This document shows, piece by piece, positions 35,864-45,168 of a stretch of DNA of 64,000 nt. The stretch comes from Cytophagaceae bacterium. GTDB taxonomy: Bacteria; Bacteroidota; Bacteroidia; Cytophagales; Cytophagaceae. The stretch's first letter is position 1; every line of letters begins with the position of its first letter. Both the position numbers and the translations under genes were made by a program. The DNA lies in the NCBI GenBank assembly GCA_025455005.1, contig JALONH010000006.1:62001-126000 (forward strand), written 5' to 3'. The notes beneath the pieces are model-generated. The model saw only the letters and a list, made by a program, of their open reading frames with translations. It was not told the origin of the DNA and made no database searches.

Positions 35864-37587
35864 ATTTTATAAATAGGTAGTGCACTCGGATCCTGCTTTA
35901 TATATAATTTTTCAAAATCTTCTTTTCTCATATAATGTCCTTTTGGAAGATAAGGACCCAGAAAACCCTCATGTGAATTCTTGCCTATCAGCTGAATGTT
36001 ATATTGTTTACCCGCCCAATCGGATTGCCCCCAAGGTAAATTGGTCTCATTAGGTGCTATAGGCATTACCCATTCCGGACCAACAGAAATCCAACGAAGG
36101 GTAAACGATTGAATCGATGTTTCATTCCAATTCACCCACGTAACCCCATTATCTTTTGTTGCATTAGTGGGTTTGTCTCCCGGTCGGGAGTAAACGATTA
36201 CATAATCTCTAGTTGAAGTCAGTTCTACCTCATCGTCCATTACACTTGTCACCTCAACGCCGGCTAATTTGGTAAACGGGAAGCTGGCATCATAGCTGGT
36301 AATAGACCAATAGCGGCATTGAGCGGTATCCAATGTTGCAGCGCCCATCCGTGTATGGGGAAATGTAGGCATACGACCGGTTAATACATATACATATCCT
36401 TTTTTAATGGATGTTCCTGTTGTCAAGTAGCCGGTATAATTACAGCCGGTAGCATGCGGTTCGTAAGACGCCGGTGCCGGTTGGTCTTGTCCTCTTCCGG
36501 TTACTCCTAAGTCCAACTGTCGGACATATTCTTTATGCTTTTCCCGAACGCGGTCTTTGTATAATGCAACCGTTAGTCCTTGCGCAATAATGCGGAAAAT
36601 ACCAAATTGTTTGTACCAGCCTACATGAGGATTATGAAAGCTTAAGGGATGACTATTTCCTATTGCTCTAACTTTTAACCTTTGTTCGGAATGTTTTTCA
36701 AAGGCAGAAAAATCGCACTGTATATAAAACTTTTCTCCGGTAGGCAATTCATAATGTACTTTCGGAAAACCAACACCGGCAGAAGGGAACTTGTCATGAT
36801 CGATACCATAATAACGAATCCATATGTCACCAAAATCAAAGGGTCCTCTACCATGTGCTCCTATTCCCTTCTTTTCTCCCCACGGACCTTGTGGTTGTAT
36901 GCCCGATCCATAGCGAATCGTACCGGGAGCTCGATAAAAAGGGGGGCGGTGTGATGGGTCAAGTGCGGAAGGATTACCCATTGCCATTCGATATTCCACT
37001 TTATAGGATCGCTTTTTCCCAAGCCTATATCCATTCGGAAGGAATGGATTGGTATGACCGGAATCCGGAATAATATCCGTGTCAACAATACCCACTTCCC
37101 CTTTTCCCGCCCATTTGTCGTATCGATATTCCAAAGGGTCAAAAGGAGGTGACATTTGTATATTAAAGAATCGACAATACGGAAACGCTCCTTCTATCAC
37201 AACTTTTGATCCAAAGGGAGCATATACAACCGGCATCAACAAGTAGGTACAATGTGGATCCGGAAAACTTCCCATCAACCGATCAAAGTCGATGGCATGT
37301 GCATTTCGAGAGACCCACTGTGTTTCCCAACGAATAGAATCGTATTTAACCAATCGGAAAGAATGAAACAGTGCCGGATTATATCCTTTGGGTAATAAAG
37401 AGTCCGGTAATTCAGCGCGTGCTTTGCCGGCGTACCACAATCGTATATACTGCTCCAGTCGATTCGAAAGTTGTAAAGCTTCGCGAGTTAATTCTTCCGC
37501 CGGTCTATAAGGATATTGTGGAGGCTTAGGAAGACAAGCCATTACCAATAGAAAAAAGAAAAATCGATAAGAGACGCTTTTTTTCAT
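35857..37587 (-). CDS. Lipoprotein of unknown family, paralogue of the 23-25 kb protein
   Basis: A 576-residue lipoprotein. I start at ATG 37587, giving MKKSVSYRFFFFLLVMAC with the lipobox VMAC; an open frame extends upstream but overlaps the divergent kinase gene and lacks sense. The whole mature protein is related to residues 23-560 of the protein at 23263-25686: shared APFGSK...IEGAFPYCRFFNIQ, GHTNPF, VTGRGQDQPAP, LTGRMPTFPHTR, VIVYSRPGDKPTNAT and WVNWNETS. It lacks the discoidin and T9SS domains. It is divergent from a LytS-type kinase, which may control it. Function is unknown. Confidence 0.8.
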   Translation of the reverse strand: MKKSVSYRFFFFLLVMACLPKPPQYPYRPAEELTREALQLSNRLEQYIRLWYAGKARAELPDSLLPKGYNPALFHSFRLVKYDSIRWETQWVSRNAHAIDFDRLMGSFPDPHCTYLLMPVVYAPFGSKVVIEGAFPYCRFFNIQMSPPFDPLEYRYDKWAGKGEVGIVDTDIIPDSGHTNPFLPNGYRLGKKRSYKVEYRMAMGNPSALDPSHRPPFYRAPGTIRYGSGIQPQGPWGEKKGIGAHGRGPFDFGDIWIRYYGIDHDKFPSAGVGFPKVHYELPTGEKFYIQCDFSAFEKHSEQRLKVRAIGNSHPLSFHNPHVGWYKQFGIFRIIAQGLTVALYKDRVREKHKEYVRQLDLGVTGRGQDQPAPASYEPHATGCNYTGYLTTGTSIKKGYVYVLTGRMPTFPHTRMGAATLDTAQCRYWSITSYDASFPFTKLAGVEVTSVMDDEVELTSTRDYVIVYSRPGDKPTNATKDNGVTWVNWNETSIQSFTLRWISVGPEWVMPIAPNETNLPWGQSDWAGKQYNIQLIGKNSHEGFLGPYLPKGHYMRKEDFEKLYIKQDPSALPIYKIK

Positions 37588-37733
37588 ATCATTTTTTATT
37601 ACTATAGAAATATAGGAATTTGAAAGGGATAAGGGAATCGTATTGTCCATTTTCTGAACCAACCGCTCTATTTTCTGAATCAACCTTGAGTCTTCTGTTA
37701 TGGTTACTAATAAAATAATATGATATTTGGTAA

Positions 37734-38759
37734 ATGAATCGATGGCTCTTTCAACGAATCTTATTACATACAATACTTTGGCTTTTATTCATAAGTGTCA
37801 GTATGTATTATTTTTCATTTTGGTTGCCCGAAGCCGGAATTGATGCGGGGTTGTTAAAAATATTACTATACGTACTTTCTTGGACCTTTTATTTGATGAT
37901 ACTCCCCTATTTGGATTATTATGTATTAGTTCCTACGTTATTATTTAAAAAGAAATATATAGCCTTTATTAGTCTCAATTTTTCACTTATTGTATTGTTT
38001 AGTTATGTTAAAATGTTTGTAGATGCCTTGTTTCTGGAAACAGAACCTAAATGGCTCTTTTCATTTTTACATTTTGTGTCAGCTATGCCCTATCTTTTTA
38101 TATTTAGTTTAGCCACCTGCCTGTTAAGACTTGCGGAAGAATGGCTAAACCGATTGAGTATACAAGAAGCCTTAATAAAAGACAAAATAGAAGCTGAATT
38201 AAAATTCTTAAAAGCTCAAATAAATCCTCATTTTTTATTTAATACGTTAAATAATATTTATTCCCTAACGTATACCCAATCACCTAAGGCAGCCCCGGCT
38301 CTATTGAAGTTATCAGAAATGTTACGCTACATGTTGTATGATTCGAATCAACAGGAGGTGACGATACAACAAGAAGTAACTTTTTTGAATAACTATATAG
38401 AATTTATGACCTTAAAAGAACGCTGGAAAAACAAAGTGCATATATCCATATCCATCGAACATGAGAGTATTCGCCTACCTCCTTTATTGTTCATCAATTT
38501 TATCGAAAACGCCTTTAAACACGGTAATTTAGAGGCTGAACATTCTTTTATTGGTATATATTTAACGGCACAATTAGATCAAATTTCTTTCAAGGTAGAA
38601 AATACGTTTAATGAATCTTGGAGTAAAGATCATACTTCTGGTATAGGAATTAAAAATGTTTTTGCACGTTTAGAGCGATTATATCCCGGGAAATATAGTT
38701 TGATAGAACACATCGAAAATAATGTATATACCATACATCTAAACTTATTACTATCATGA
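37734..38759 (+). CDS. LytS/YehU-type sensor histidine kinase
   Basis: A 341-residue kinase with four hydrophobic helices in residues 1-130, then the His_kinase domain: phosphoacceptor in LKAQINPHFLFNTLNNIYSL near 165 and the ATP-binding N-box LLFINFIENAFKHGN near 250, ending in GIGIKNVFARLERLYPG. It has no separate sensor domain, so the membrane part probably senses. It overlaps the response regulator gene by 4 bp and is divergent from the unknown-family lipoprotein gene. Confidence 0.93.
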   Translation: MNRWLFQRILLHTILWLLFISVSMYYFSFWLPEAGIDAGLLKILLYVLSWTFYLMILPYLDYYVLVPTLLFKKKYIAFISLNFSLIVLFSYVKMFVDALFLETEPKWLFSFLHFVSAMPYLFIFSLATCLLRLAEEWLNRLSIQEALIKDKIEAELKFLKAQINPHFLFNTLNNIYSLTYTQSPKAAPALLKLSEMLRYMLYDSNQQEVTIQQEVTFLNNYIEFMTLKERWKNKVHISISIEHESIRLPPLLFINFIENAFKHGNLEAEHSFIGIYLTAQLDQISFKVENTFNESWSKDHTSGIGIKNVFARLERLYPGKYSLIEHIENNVYTIHLNLLLS

Positions 38760-39439
38760 GCCCCTTAAACATTGTAGTGATCGATGATGAAGATTTAGCC
38801 GTTCAATTGGTAGAAACGTATTTAAAACAACGCCAAGAAGACACTAACATAAAAACGTTTTTTTCTGCTTCTGAGGCTTCTACTTTTTTACTTCGTAATA
38901 GACCCGATATTTTAATTACTGATATTCAAATGCCCGAAATGAGCGGATTAGAAATTATATCAGAACACGTTTCTAAAAAAACTAAAGTTATTATTATATC
39001 TGCTTATCCAAGTTATGCCATTAATGCCTATGACCTAGATGTTATAGATTTTATTGTCAAACCGGCTGCCCCTGAAAGATTTCAAAAAGCAATAGATAAA
39101 GCTATCTCGGCACTTCTTACGGATACAAAATCGTCAACGGTATACTTACAGTTTAAGTATGATTATAAAAATATTCAAATTCTTCAATCTTCCATCTTAT
39201 ATATCGAAGGCTTTAAGCAGTATATTAAAATACATACAGAAGGGAAAGTTTATATTTTACTCGCCCGACTAAAAAATATTATAGATGATTTAGATTCGGA
39301 TTTATTTATAAAGTCACATAAATCGTATATTATCAATATTCAACATATTGAGAAATTTAATACAAAGTCTGTTTGGATTAAAGGCCAAGAGATTCCCTTG
39401 TCTAAAGGAGTATCTACGGTGTTGCAACAGAAAGTATAA
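38756..39439 (+). CDS. LytTR-family response regulator
   Basis: A 227-residue regulator. The receiver domain has VVIDDEDLA near residue 8, the phosphoacceptor in PDILITDIQMPEMSG near 55 and the conserved lysine in DFIVKPA near 102. The LytTR DNA-binding domain covers about 135-225 (ILYIEGFKQYIKIHT; LFIKSHKSYIINIQHIEKF). It is coupled to the upstream kinase. Its 3' end overlaps the 3' end of the convergent DISM regulator gene by 26 bp, so expression of the two may interfere. Confidence 0.94.
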   Translation: MSPLNIVVIDDEDLAVQLVETYLKQRQEDTNIKTFFSASEASTFLLRNRPDILITDIQMPEMSGLEIISEHVSKKTKVIIISAYPSYAINAYDLDVIDFIVKPAAPERFQKAIDKAISALLTDTKSSTVYLQFKYDYKNIQILQSSILYIEGFKQYIKIHTEGKVYILLARLKNIIDDLDSDLFIKSHKSYIINIQHIEKFNTKSVWIKGQEIPLSKGVSTVLQQKV

Positions 39440-41227
39440 ACAACTCTTTTAAAGTATAGGATTTACCTAAAGTCGTTATATGGTCTGTAATTTTTTGTTT
39501 GAAGGCATGAACGGTCGCTTTTCGCAAATCCAATTTAATTGACAATTGCTCGTAACTATATGGCGACTGATGTACAGTAAAAAATAAAATCTTAAACGCC
39601 TTATCTAACGGTATTTTACTTCCTTGAAAAATAGTATGTTGTTTAATAAGCGCTTTGTGACCACATGTGTTACATATTCTAGCGTGTTGACTCCAATCGA
39701 TTGCCGTATCTGAACTATCACACGAGTTACATCGATATTGACTTTCTTCATTTTTTAACCGATCTAAAAAAAGGTAACACTCTTCTTCCTTACGAAACAG
39801 TTGATCAAAAGTAGACTCTGTAATAACATGGAAAATTCTATTCCAACGCTCAGATAGAATTAACTTATCCTTATCATACACTATTTTATCTAAGGCTGAA
39901 TTTATCTTTTGAATTTCAATCGTTCGTTCTGCCACTTTATCATTTAACTCTCTATTGACACGTTGTGAAATCCATTCTTTCTCTTGTAGTTCTTGTATCA
40001 ATTGTTGTTGTAATTCTTGATTGGCTTGAAGACTGACAATGACTTCCTGCTTGGCTGCTAATCGTGCATTGCGTTCGATTCTCCATTGATCTCCAAACGC
40101 AAGAATTTGACAAAACATTTCTACTATCACCCCTAACTGCGATGCATACACAGTAAACATTGAATTAGGAATCCAATGAATACTTTCTAAACTATGAATT
40201 AAAAAACCCATAAAAAAAACAATATACCCTATTGCTATCAAACGAACCTCTTCAACACCCTTTACCCATAGATATACAGAAGACACACAAGCAGGTAATA
40301 ACAAAAAGGTGTCGAATACAATGAGCGTTAAACCTTCCTGGAAGAAAAACCAACTAAATAAAAAAAATAAAACTCGTAGAACGATTAAACTACTATGTAC
40401 TTTATATAAAAGGGGCGTCCTATCCTTCACTTGCATAAACTGCATATAATAAATGGATTGTGCTGCTAGTGCAACCAAAGATAAAAGAGCATACAAATAG
40501 TCATTGGAAACCGAAACAATAGGATATACATACAATTGGGACCAACCATCCTGCGTTGCAGAAAACAAGCTAAATGCAATCATGTATACGGCATACCATA
40601 TATGTACCACTCTTCTGGTATACAGAAATAAAGCCGTGTTTAATAAAAACATAATGAAAACAAATCCATAAAAAATACCTAACAGTGTGGCTTCTTGTGT
40701 AGCGTATTCAATCCAATCGGTATACTCTTTTATATTACAAAATAAGGCGTGTCCTACTGCCGATTGTATTTTAAATATATAGTATCTGCTTCGGGTAAAG
40801 AGGTTACAGTGTTTTTGTTAAATAAAAAATCAGCATTCGCCGACCTCCAATTTCCCGCTTGTAGATACTTCCATTCTCCTTTCGATGAAGTAGCATACCA
40901 AATATCTATTGAATTTAGTCGATGGTCAGGGAACTCCAAGACATAGTGAGAAGGCGGTAAAACGAGCACGGTATAGGTATAATAAGCCCCGGTATCGGCA
41001 ATAAAAATAGGTCCTCCTTCCTGAATGTACTGCCCCACTTTTTGGGGTTGGGCAAAAAATGAATCGGTTGGGTTTACTTCACAAGAATAATAATATACGG
41101 GACCGGAAAAATAGACGGAATCGTTTATGTACACCCGAATGGGAGTAAGCGCCTTCGATTGAAAAGGCAAAACGCTGATAGCCATCAATATGATGCAGAA
41201 TAGCAGAAAAGTATGCCGTTGAGCCAT
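39414..41227 (-). pseudogene. 7TM-DISM sensor with transposase-like zinc-ribbon output; frame change at T TTA AAA
   Basis: Two frames form one protein of about 600 residues. Frame one (ATG 41227 to stop 40754) gives a signal peptide and a periplasmic DISMED2-like domain (SHYVLEFPDHRLNSIDIWY). Frame two continues as IQSAVGHALFCNIKEYTDW, then the 7TM region (LLGIFYGFVFIMFLLNTAL), a coiled coil, and a C-terminal four-cysteine ribbon (CNSC, CNTC) with HTIFQGSKIPLDKAF and a helix-turn-helix, as in IS1595-type transposases. The frames join by -1 slippage on T TTA AAA or by one missing base in the AAAA run (40772-40769). A TAGATTTG -7 box lies at 41308-41301 on the minus strand. Confidence 0.8.
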
Positions 41228-41581
41228 CGAGCCTGATAAATAAATAGTATAAGTACCCCGTTGAGGTGGTATTTTAATAACTACCAACTCAAGCGTAATG
41301 CAAATCTATAAAATTTACTTAAAATACAGATAATCAATTATTAAAATAAAAAACAGATGCGTAATAAACGATCAAAAAAGTTCCCTTTTTGTCCCATCCA
41401 AAACCAATTAAACCTACAATTCCGGCTGTTGCGATAGGGATGTCTGTATCTTTGTATAGTAGTCAGACGGATCTACCTTCTTAGTTTATCAATAGATTTG
41501 CTAAAAAATTGATAATCAATTAAAACCGAACACAGAGCCTTAACCTTCTCTCTGCCCCAACATATGATGAAGCCCTAAAAA
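41228..41581. other. Intergenic region with repeats, no gene seen
   Basis: The 350 bp between the DISM gene and the GH1 gene carry no plausible gene. They hold a possible -7 box for the DISM gene (41301-41308, minus), two copies of the 12-mer GATAATCAATTA (41329-41340 and 41511-41522), and the left arm of a 13-bp inverted repeat described separately. Confidence 0.7.
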
Positions 41582-41594
41582 TTAAGGCTCTGTG
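41531..41594. repeat. 13-bp perfect inverted repeat at the 3' end of the GH1 gene
   Basis: CACAGAGCCTTAA (41531-41543) is matched by TTAAGGCTCTGTG (41582-41594), with a 38-bp spacer. The right arm lies in the last codons and stop of the GH1 gene. It may fold as a long hairpin terminator for that gene or be a remnant of a small mobile element. Confidence 0.75.
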
Positions 41595-42952
41595 ATTTCG
41601 GTAATTTCTCCTTGAATAAATTCCCCATACCACCTTCCGGATTCTTTTAATACTCTTTTTTGGGTTTTTCGATCAGTTTTAACCAATCCAAACTTAGGAA
41701 TATAGCCTTCCGCCCATTCAAAGTTATCTGTCCAAGTCCAAACAAAATACCCCTTAACCGGAAACCCTTCCGCTTTTGCTCGGAACAATTGGGCTATATG
41801 TTGTTGTAGATACTCTTTTCGATGATAGTCAAGGATTAATTCCGGATGATCGGGGTCCTCAAATGCCGCACCATTTTCAGTTATGTAAATATCCGGAATG
41901 CCTTTATACGAGCTAAACTGTTTAATCATTTCGTACAAGGCATCCGGGAAAACTTCCCAATTCATTTGTGTATAGGGTACCTTTCGATGAGCGGGACTTA
42001 CTAATTTGGCTTGTAAATAAGGTGTCCACCAACTGTGGCGAACGATTTCTCTTGTATAGTTTTGTATGCCTATAAAATCAAATGGAAAAGCCATCCGCGA
42101 TTCATCTCCGGGCTTCATATACGATTTTATATCTTGTAACGGTTTTAAATCTGCCGTTGGGTATCCTAAACCAAGGATGGGTTCTAAGAATATACGATTT
42201 AATAAGGTGTCTACTTTTTGAGCTGCACGAACATCGCGCTCGGATGATCGATAGGGTTCTATATAGGAACAAGAAAATGTAGTGCCTATCGTAGCTTCCG
42301 GATCTAAACGTCGCAGTATACGACCTCCCTCTGCCATACACAAAACCGCATGATGTATTGCAGGTAAAAAATTTTTCATACCCATACGCCCCGGAGCGTG
42401 TACGCCTAAAAAATATCCTGCACCCACAAAAACCATCGGTTCGTTTAATACCATCCAATGTTTTACTCGATCACCAAATGCCTTCCAGCAAACCTGAACA
42501 TAGTGGGCAAACCATTCTACAATGGCGCGGTTTGTCCATCCACCTTGTTGTTCCAAAGCATAAGGAAGATCCCAATGATATAAAGTAACCCATGGGGTTA
42601 TACCTTGAGCTAAACAGTAATCAATTACCCGATTATAATAGTCGATACCTTTCGTATTAATGTCACCTGTACCTTGAGGCAGAATGCGAGGCCAAGAAAG
42701 AGAAAAGCGAAAATGTGGTATTCCGGTTTGTTTTAACAGACGGATATCTTCTTCGTATCGGTTATAAAAATCGCAGGCGATAACGGCCGAAGATCGGTCT
42801 TTGATTTTACGTTGTTGTGTTTCTGTGAAAACATCCCAAATGGATAAGCCTTTACCATCTGTTAAATGCGCGCCTTCGGTTTGATAGGCTGAAGAAGAAA
42901 CACCCCATATAAAGTCGTCGCCCAGCAACGACGGGTCTAATATCCTATTCAT
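41582..42952 (-). CDS. Family 1 glycoside hydrolase (beta-glucosidase-like)
   Basis: A 456-residue GH1 (beta/alpha)8 enzyme. The N-terminal FIWGVSSSAYQTEG, acid/base MVLNEPMVF near residue 167 and nucleophile IYITENGAAF near 360 are all present, and WTWTDNFEWAEGY near 410 is the usual aglycone region. No signal peptide, so it is cytoplasmic and probably hydrolyses an imported or lipid-derived beta-glucoside or galactoside. Its start overlaps the stop of the upstream glycosyltransferase gene by one base. Confidence 0.96.
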   Translation of the reverse strand: MNRILDPSLLGDDFIWGVSSSAYQTEGAHLTDGKGLSIWDVFTETQQRKIKDRSSAVIACDFYNRYEEDIRLLKQTGIPHFRFSLSWPRILPQGTGDINTKGIDYYNRVIDYCLAQGITPWVTLYHWDLPYALEQQGGWTNRAIVEWFAHYVQVCWKAFGDRVKHWMVLNEPMVFVGAGYFLGVHAPGRMGMKNFLPAIHHAVLCMAEGGRILRRLDPEATIGTTFSCSYIEPYRSSERDVRAAQKVDTLLNRIFLEPILGLGYPTADLKPLQDIKSYMKPGDESRMAFPFDFIGIQNYTREIVRHSWWTPYLQAKLVSPAHRKVPYTQMNWEVFPDALYEMIKQFSSYKGIPDIYITENGAAFEDPDHPELILDYHRKEYLQQHIAQLFRAKAEGFPVKGYFVWTWTDNFEWAEGYIPKFGLVKTDRKTQKRVLKESGRWYGEFIQGEITEITEP

Positions 42953-43995
42953 TATAGTGAAACACTTAATTCATCTTCCCATAATTTGGATAAGTGAGAA
43001 GAAGATACGCCGGCGTGTTTTTTTAATATTTGATCTATGATTTTTTCTGTAATGTCCGGATAATCTACCGGAATTACTTTCCCATAGGTTAACCAATCTT
43101 CTATTCGATCTAATTTGTTCTTTTTTAAATTTTTCAATACAGTTACGCCCATATCACTTAACGCTGCTGCATTACAATGTTGTTCATACTGCCCTTTCAT
43201 TGGAATCACCAAAAGTTTTTTCTTTAAAAACAAAGCCTCTGCCGGCGTTTCAAATCCCGCGCCACACATGACACCGGAGCTGCTCGCCATACTTTGAACA
43301 AAGGCTTCGTTTCGAATTGGGAAAACAGACACATTTTTACTCTGATAAGATTTTTTTGTATGTTTCGAAAATACATGCCACTCCACCGACTCAAAATGAT
43401 GAAAACGTTTTATTAATTTTTCTTCTTCAAAAGCGGGTAAATAAACTGTAATATGACCGAGATTCGTTACAAGAGCTTGTCGAATTTGTTGACGTATAAC
43501 CGGCGTATAGGTAAAACGATCGTACCGTTCAAAGTGGAAGCCATATTTAACAGTAGAAGGCGCATAAATGCGCAGGATGGTCTGTCCTAACAAATCAATC
43601 TTCGATGGTTTCGGCGCGTAGGACGATAGTACAGACGATTGATGACTTAAGCTGATGCACGGTTTGTTGGCCGCATAAGCTGCCCAAGCGGACACCGGTT
43701 CAAAATCATTGATAATTAAATCGTATTCGTGAATGGGTAGGGTTTTAATTTCATCATACAAGCGTTTTGATTTTAATTGAATAAACGTTTGCAACATATC
43801 CACGCCCCCATTCTTACCAAATATAAAACTTAGCCCTTTGTATTTATATTTAACAGGGAATGGCAATTCGATATCCGATTGAATACCGCTAATTAAAACA
43901 TCGGTTGTTACTTTTTTTTGTAATAACGGCACTATATCCAAGGCTCTACTCACATGACCGTTACCCGTGCCTTGAATCGCGTAAAGTATTTTCAT
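42952..43995 (-). CDS. Glycosyltransferase (MurG/GT28-like GT-B fold)
   Basis: A 347-residue GT-B enzyme starting MKILYAIQGTGNGHVSRAL, the Gly-rich acceptor loop of GT28-like proteins, with CGAGFETPAEALFLKKKLLVIPMKGQYEQ-type donor region near residue 240. The donor is probably a UDP-sugar, and the acceptor may be a lipid. It is coupled to the GH1 gene. The divergent gene 290 bp away encodes a UDP-diacylglucosamine hydrolase-like protein, so a glycolipid role is plausible. The 288-bp gap before it (43996-44283) shows no convincing gene. Confidence 0.82.
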   Translation of the reverse strand: MKILYAIQGTGNGHVSRALDIVPLLQKKVTTDVLISGIQSDIELPFPVKYKYKGLSFIFGKNGGVDMLQTFIQLKSKRLYDEIKTLPIHEYDLIINDFEPVSAWAAYAANKPCISLSHQSSVLSSYAPKPSKIDLLGQTILRIYAPSTVKYGFHFERYDRFTYTPVIRQQIRQALVTNLGHITVYLPAFEEEKLIKRFHHFESVEWHVFSKHTKKSYQSKNVSVFPIRNEAFVQSMASSSGVMCGAGFETPAEALFLKKKLLVIPMKGQYEQHCNAAALSDMGVTVLKNLKKNKLDRIEDWLTYGKVIPVDYPDITEKIIDQILKKHAGVSSSHLSKLWEDELSVSL

Positions 43996-44283
43996 ATTCG
44001 AGTACTTAAAGATCTACTTGGAAAGTAAAACTGTGTCCACCGAGCTATTACATACCGTTCGATTTTGGTTTGGATCCATTTCCATAGTTGCTGTATCATA
44101 TCTTTTCACATGATTTGGTTTACATAAAAATAGGTACAGCGTATTAGTAGAACGTCTTGCTAATGTTAAGGGAAGTTTAAGAATTCGTGACCGAATGTGC
44201 AAATCAACCAAAAGTTTAACGTTAACTTAAAATTGCCTTTACGTAAGCGGCATATTAAAGCGGTTACTTTGTAAAAACCCCGC

Positions 44284-45165
44284 ATGAAAACACATTACCG
44301 CACCATCGTTTTATCGGACATACATTTAGGTACTTCAGGCTCTAAAGCACGCGAAGTTACTTCCTTTTTAAAAGATCACACTTGTGACACCCTTATTCTT
44401 AATGGAGATATAATCGATGGTTGGCAACTTCAGAAATATGGCAAATGGAAAAAAGCCCATACTAAATTTTTTAAACGGGTCATTAAGATGGCGGAGCAAC
44501 AAAAAACGAATGTCATATATTTACGCGGTAACCATGATGATTTTTTAGATCAAGTATTGCCGATGAAATGGGGTAATGTATCCGTTATTCGAGATATGAT
44601 TTATGAAGATGCGCAAGGGCGTAGAATGTTAGTGTTACACGGTGATGTATTTGATACCATAACAACGAATTTAAAATGGATTGCGCAGTTAGGAGACATT
44701 GGTTATACCTTTTTATTATGGTTAAATAAACACTATAATAATTACAGAAAAAAAAGAGGCTTACCTTATTACTCTTTGTCTCAAGCTGTAAAACATAAAG
44801 TAAAAGGAGCTGTTTCCTATATCTCGAAATATGAAGAACAGTTGGCCGAATTAGCCAAAGCAAAGAAATGCCAAGGAGTAATTTGCGGCCATATACACCA
44901 ACCGGCTATCAAACAATACGGTGAAATATTATATTTGAATAGCGGGGATTGGGTAGAGTCGTTAACCGGTTTGATTGAAACCACTTCCGGAGAATGGAAA
45001 TTGGTGTACTTCAATGAACAATTCGAAAACAAAGAAACCGAAACGGAAGAAGTAGAAGAAGATTCTTTAATCATTCAACGGTTAATGGCGCATAAAGATG
45101 TAATAGTCTTAAATCCCAGGTTAATCGCCATGAACGGCAAGGATGATAACCTGTTAAATGCATAA
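44284..45165 (+). CDS. UDP-2,3-diacylglucosamine diphosphatase-like metallophosphoesterase
   Basis: A 293-residue calcineurin-like phosphoesterase. All metal-binding motifs are visible: LSDIHLG near residue 12, NGDIIDGW near 39, RGNHDDFLDQ near 81, LHGDVFD near 117 and CGHIHQP near 204. It resembles LpxH/LpxI-type hydrolases and the wider Bacteroidota group often named UDP-2,3-diacylglucosamine diphosphatase; the exact substrate is not proven. The C-terminal 40 residues are acidic and variable. Next gene is 3 bp downstream. Confidence 0.88.
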   Translation: MKTHYRTIVLSDIHLGTSGSKAREVTSFLKDHTCDTLILNGDIIDGWQLQKYGKWKKAHTKFFKRVIKMAEQQKTNVIYLRGNHDDFLDQVLPMKWGNVSVIRDMIYEDAQGRRMLVLHGDVFDTITTNLKWIAQLGDIGYTFLLWLNKHYNNYRKKRGLPYYSLSQAVKHKVKGAVSYISKYEEQLAELAKAKKCQGVICGHIHQPAIKQYGEILYLNSGDWVESLTGLIETTSGEWKLVYFNEQFENKETETEEVEEDSLIIQRLMAHKDVIVLNPRLIAMNGKDDNLLNA

Positions 45166-45168
45166 TGT

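Noticed and set aside
37588-37773. Upstream extension of the lipoprotein frame with an earlier ATG
   Set aside because: It overlaps the kinase start and would put 62 residues before a perfect lipoprotein signal.
44014-44211. 65-codon leftward open frame in the gap before the phosphoesterase gene
   Set aside because: No signal, family pattern or coding bias; the gap looks like divergent control DNA.
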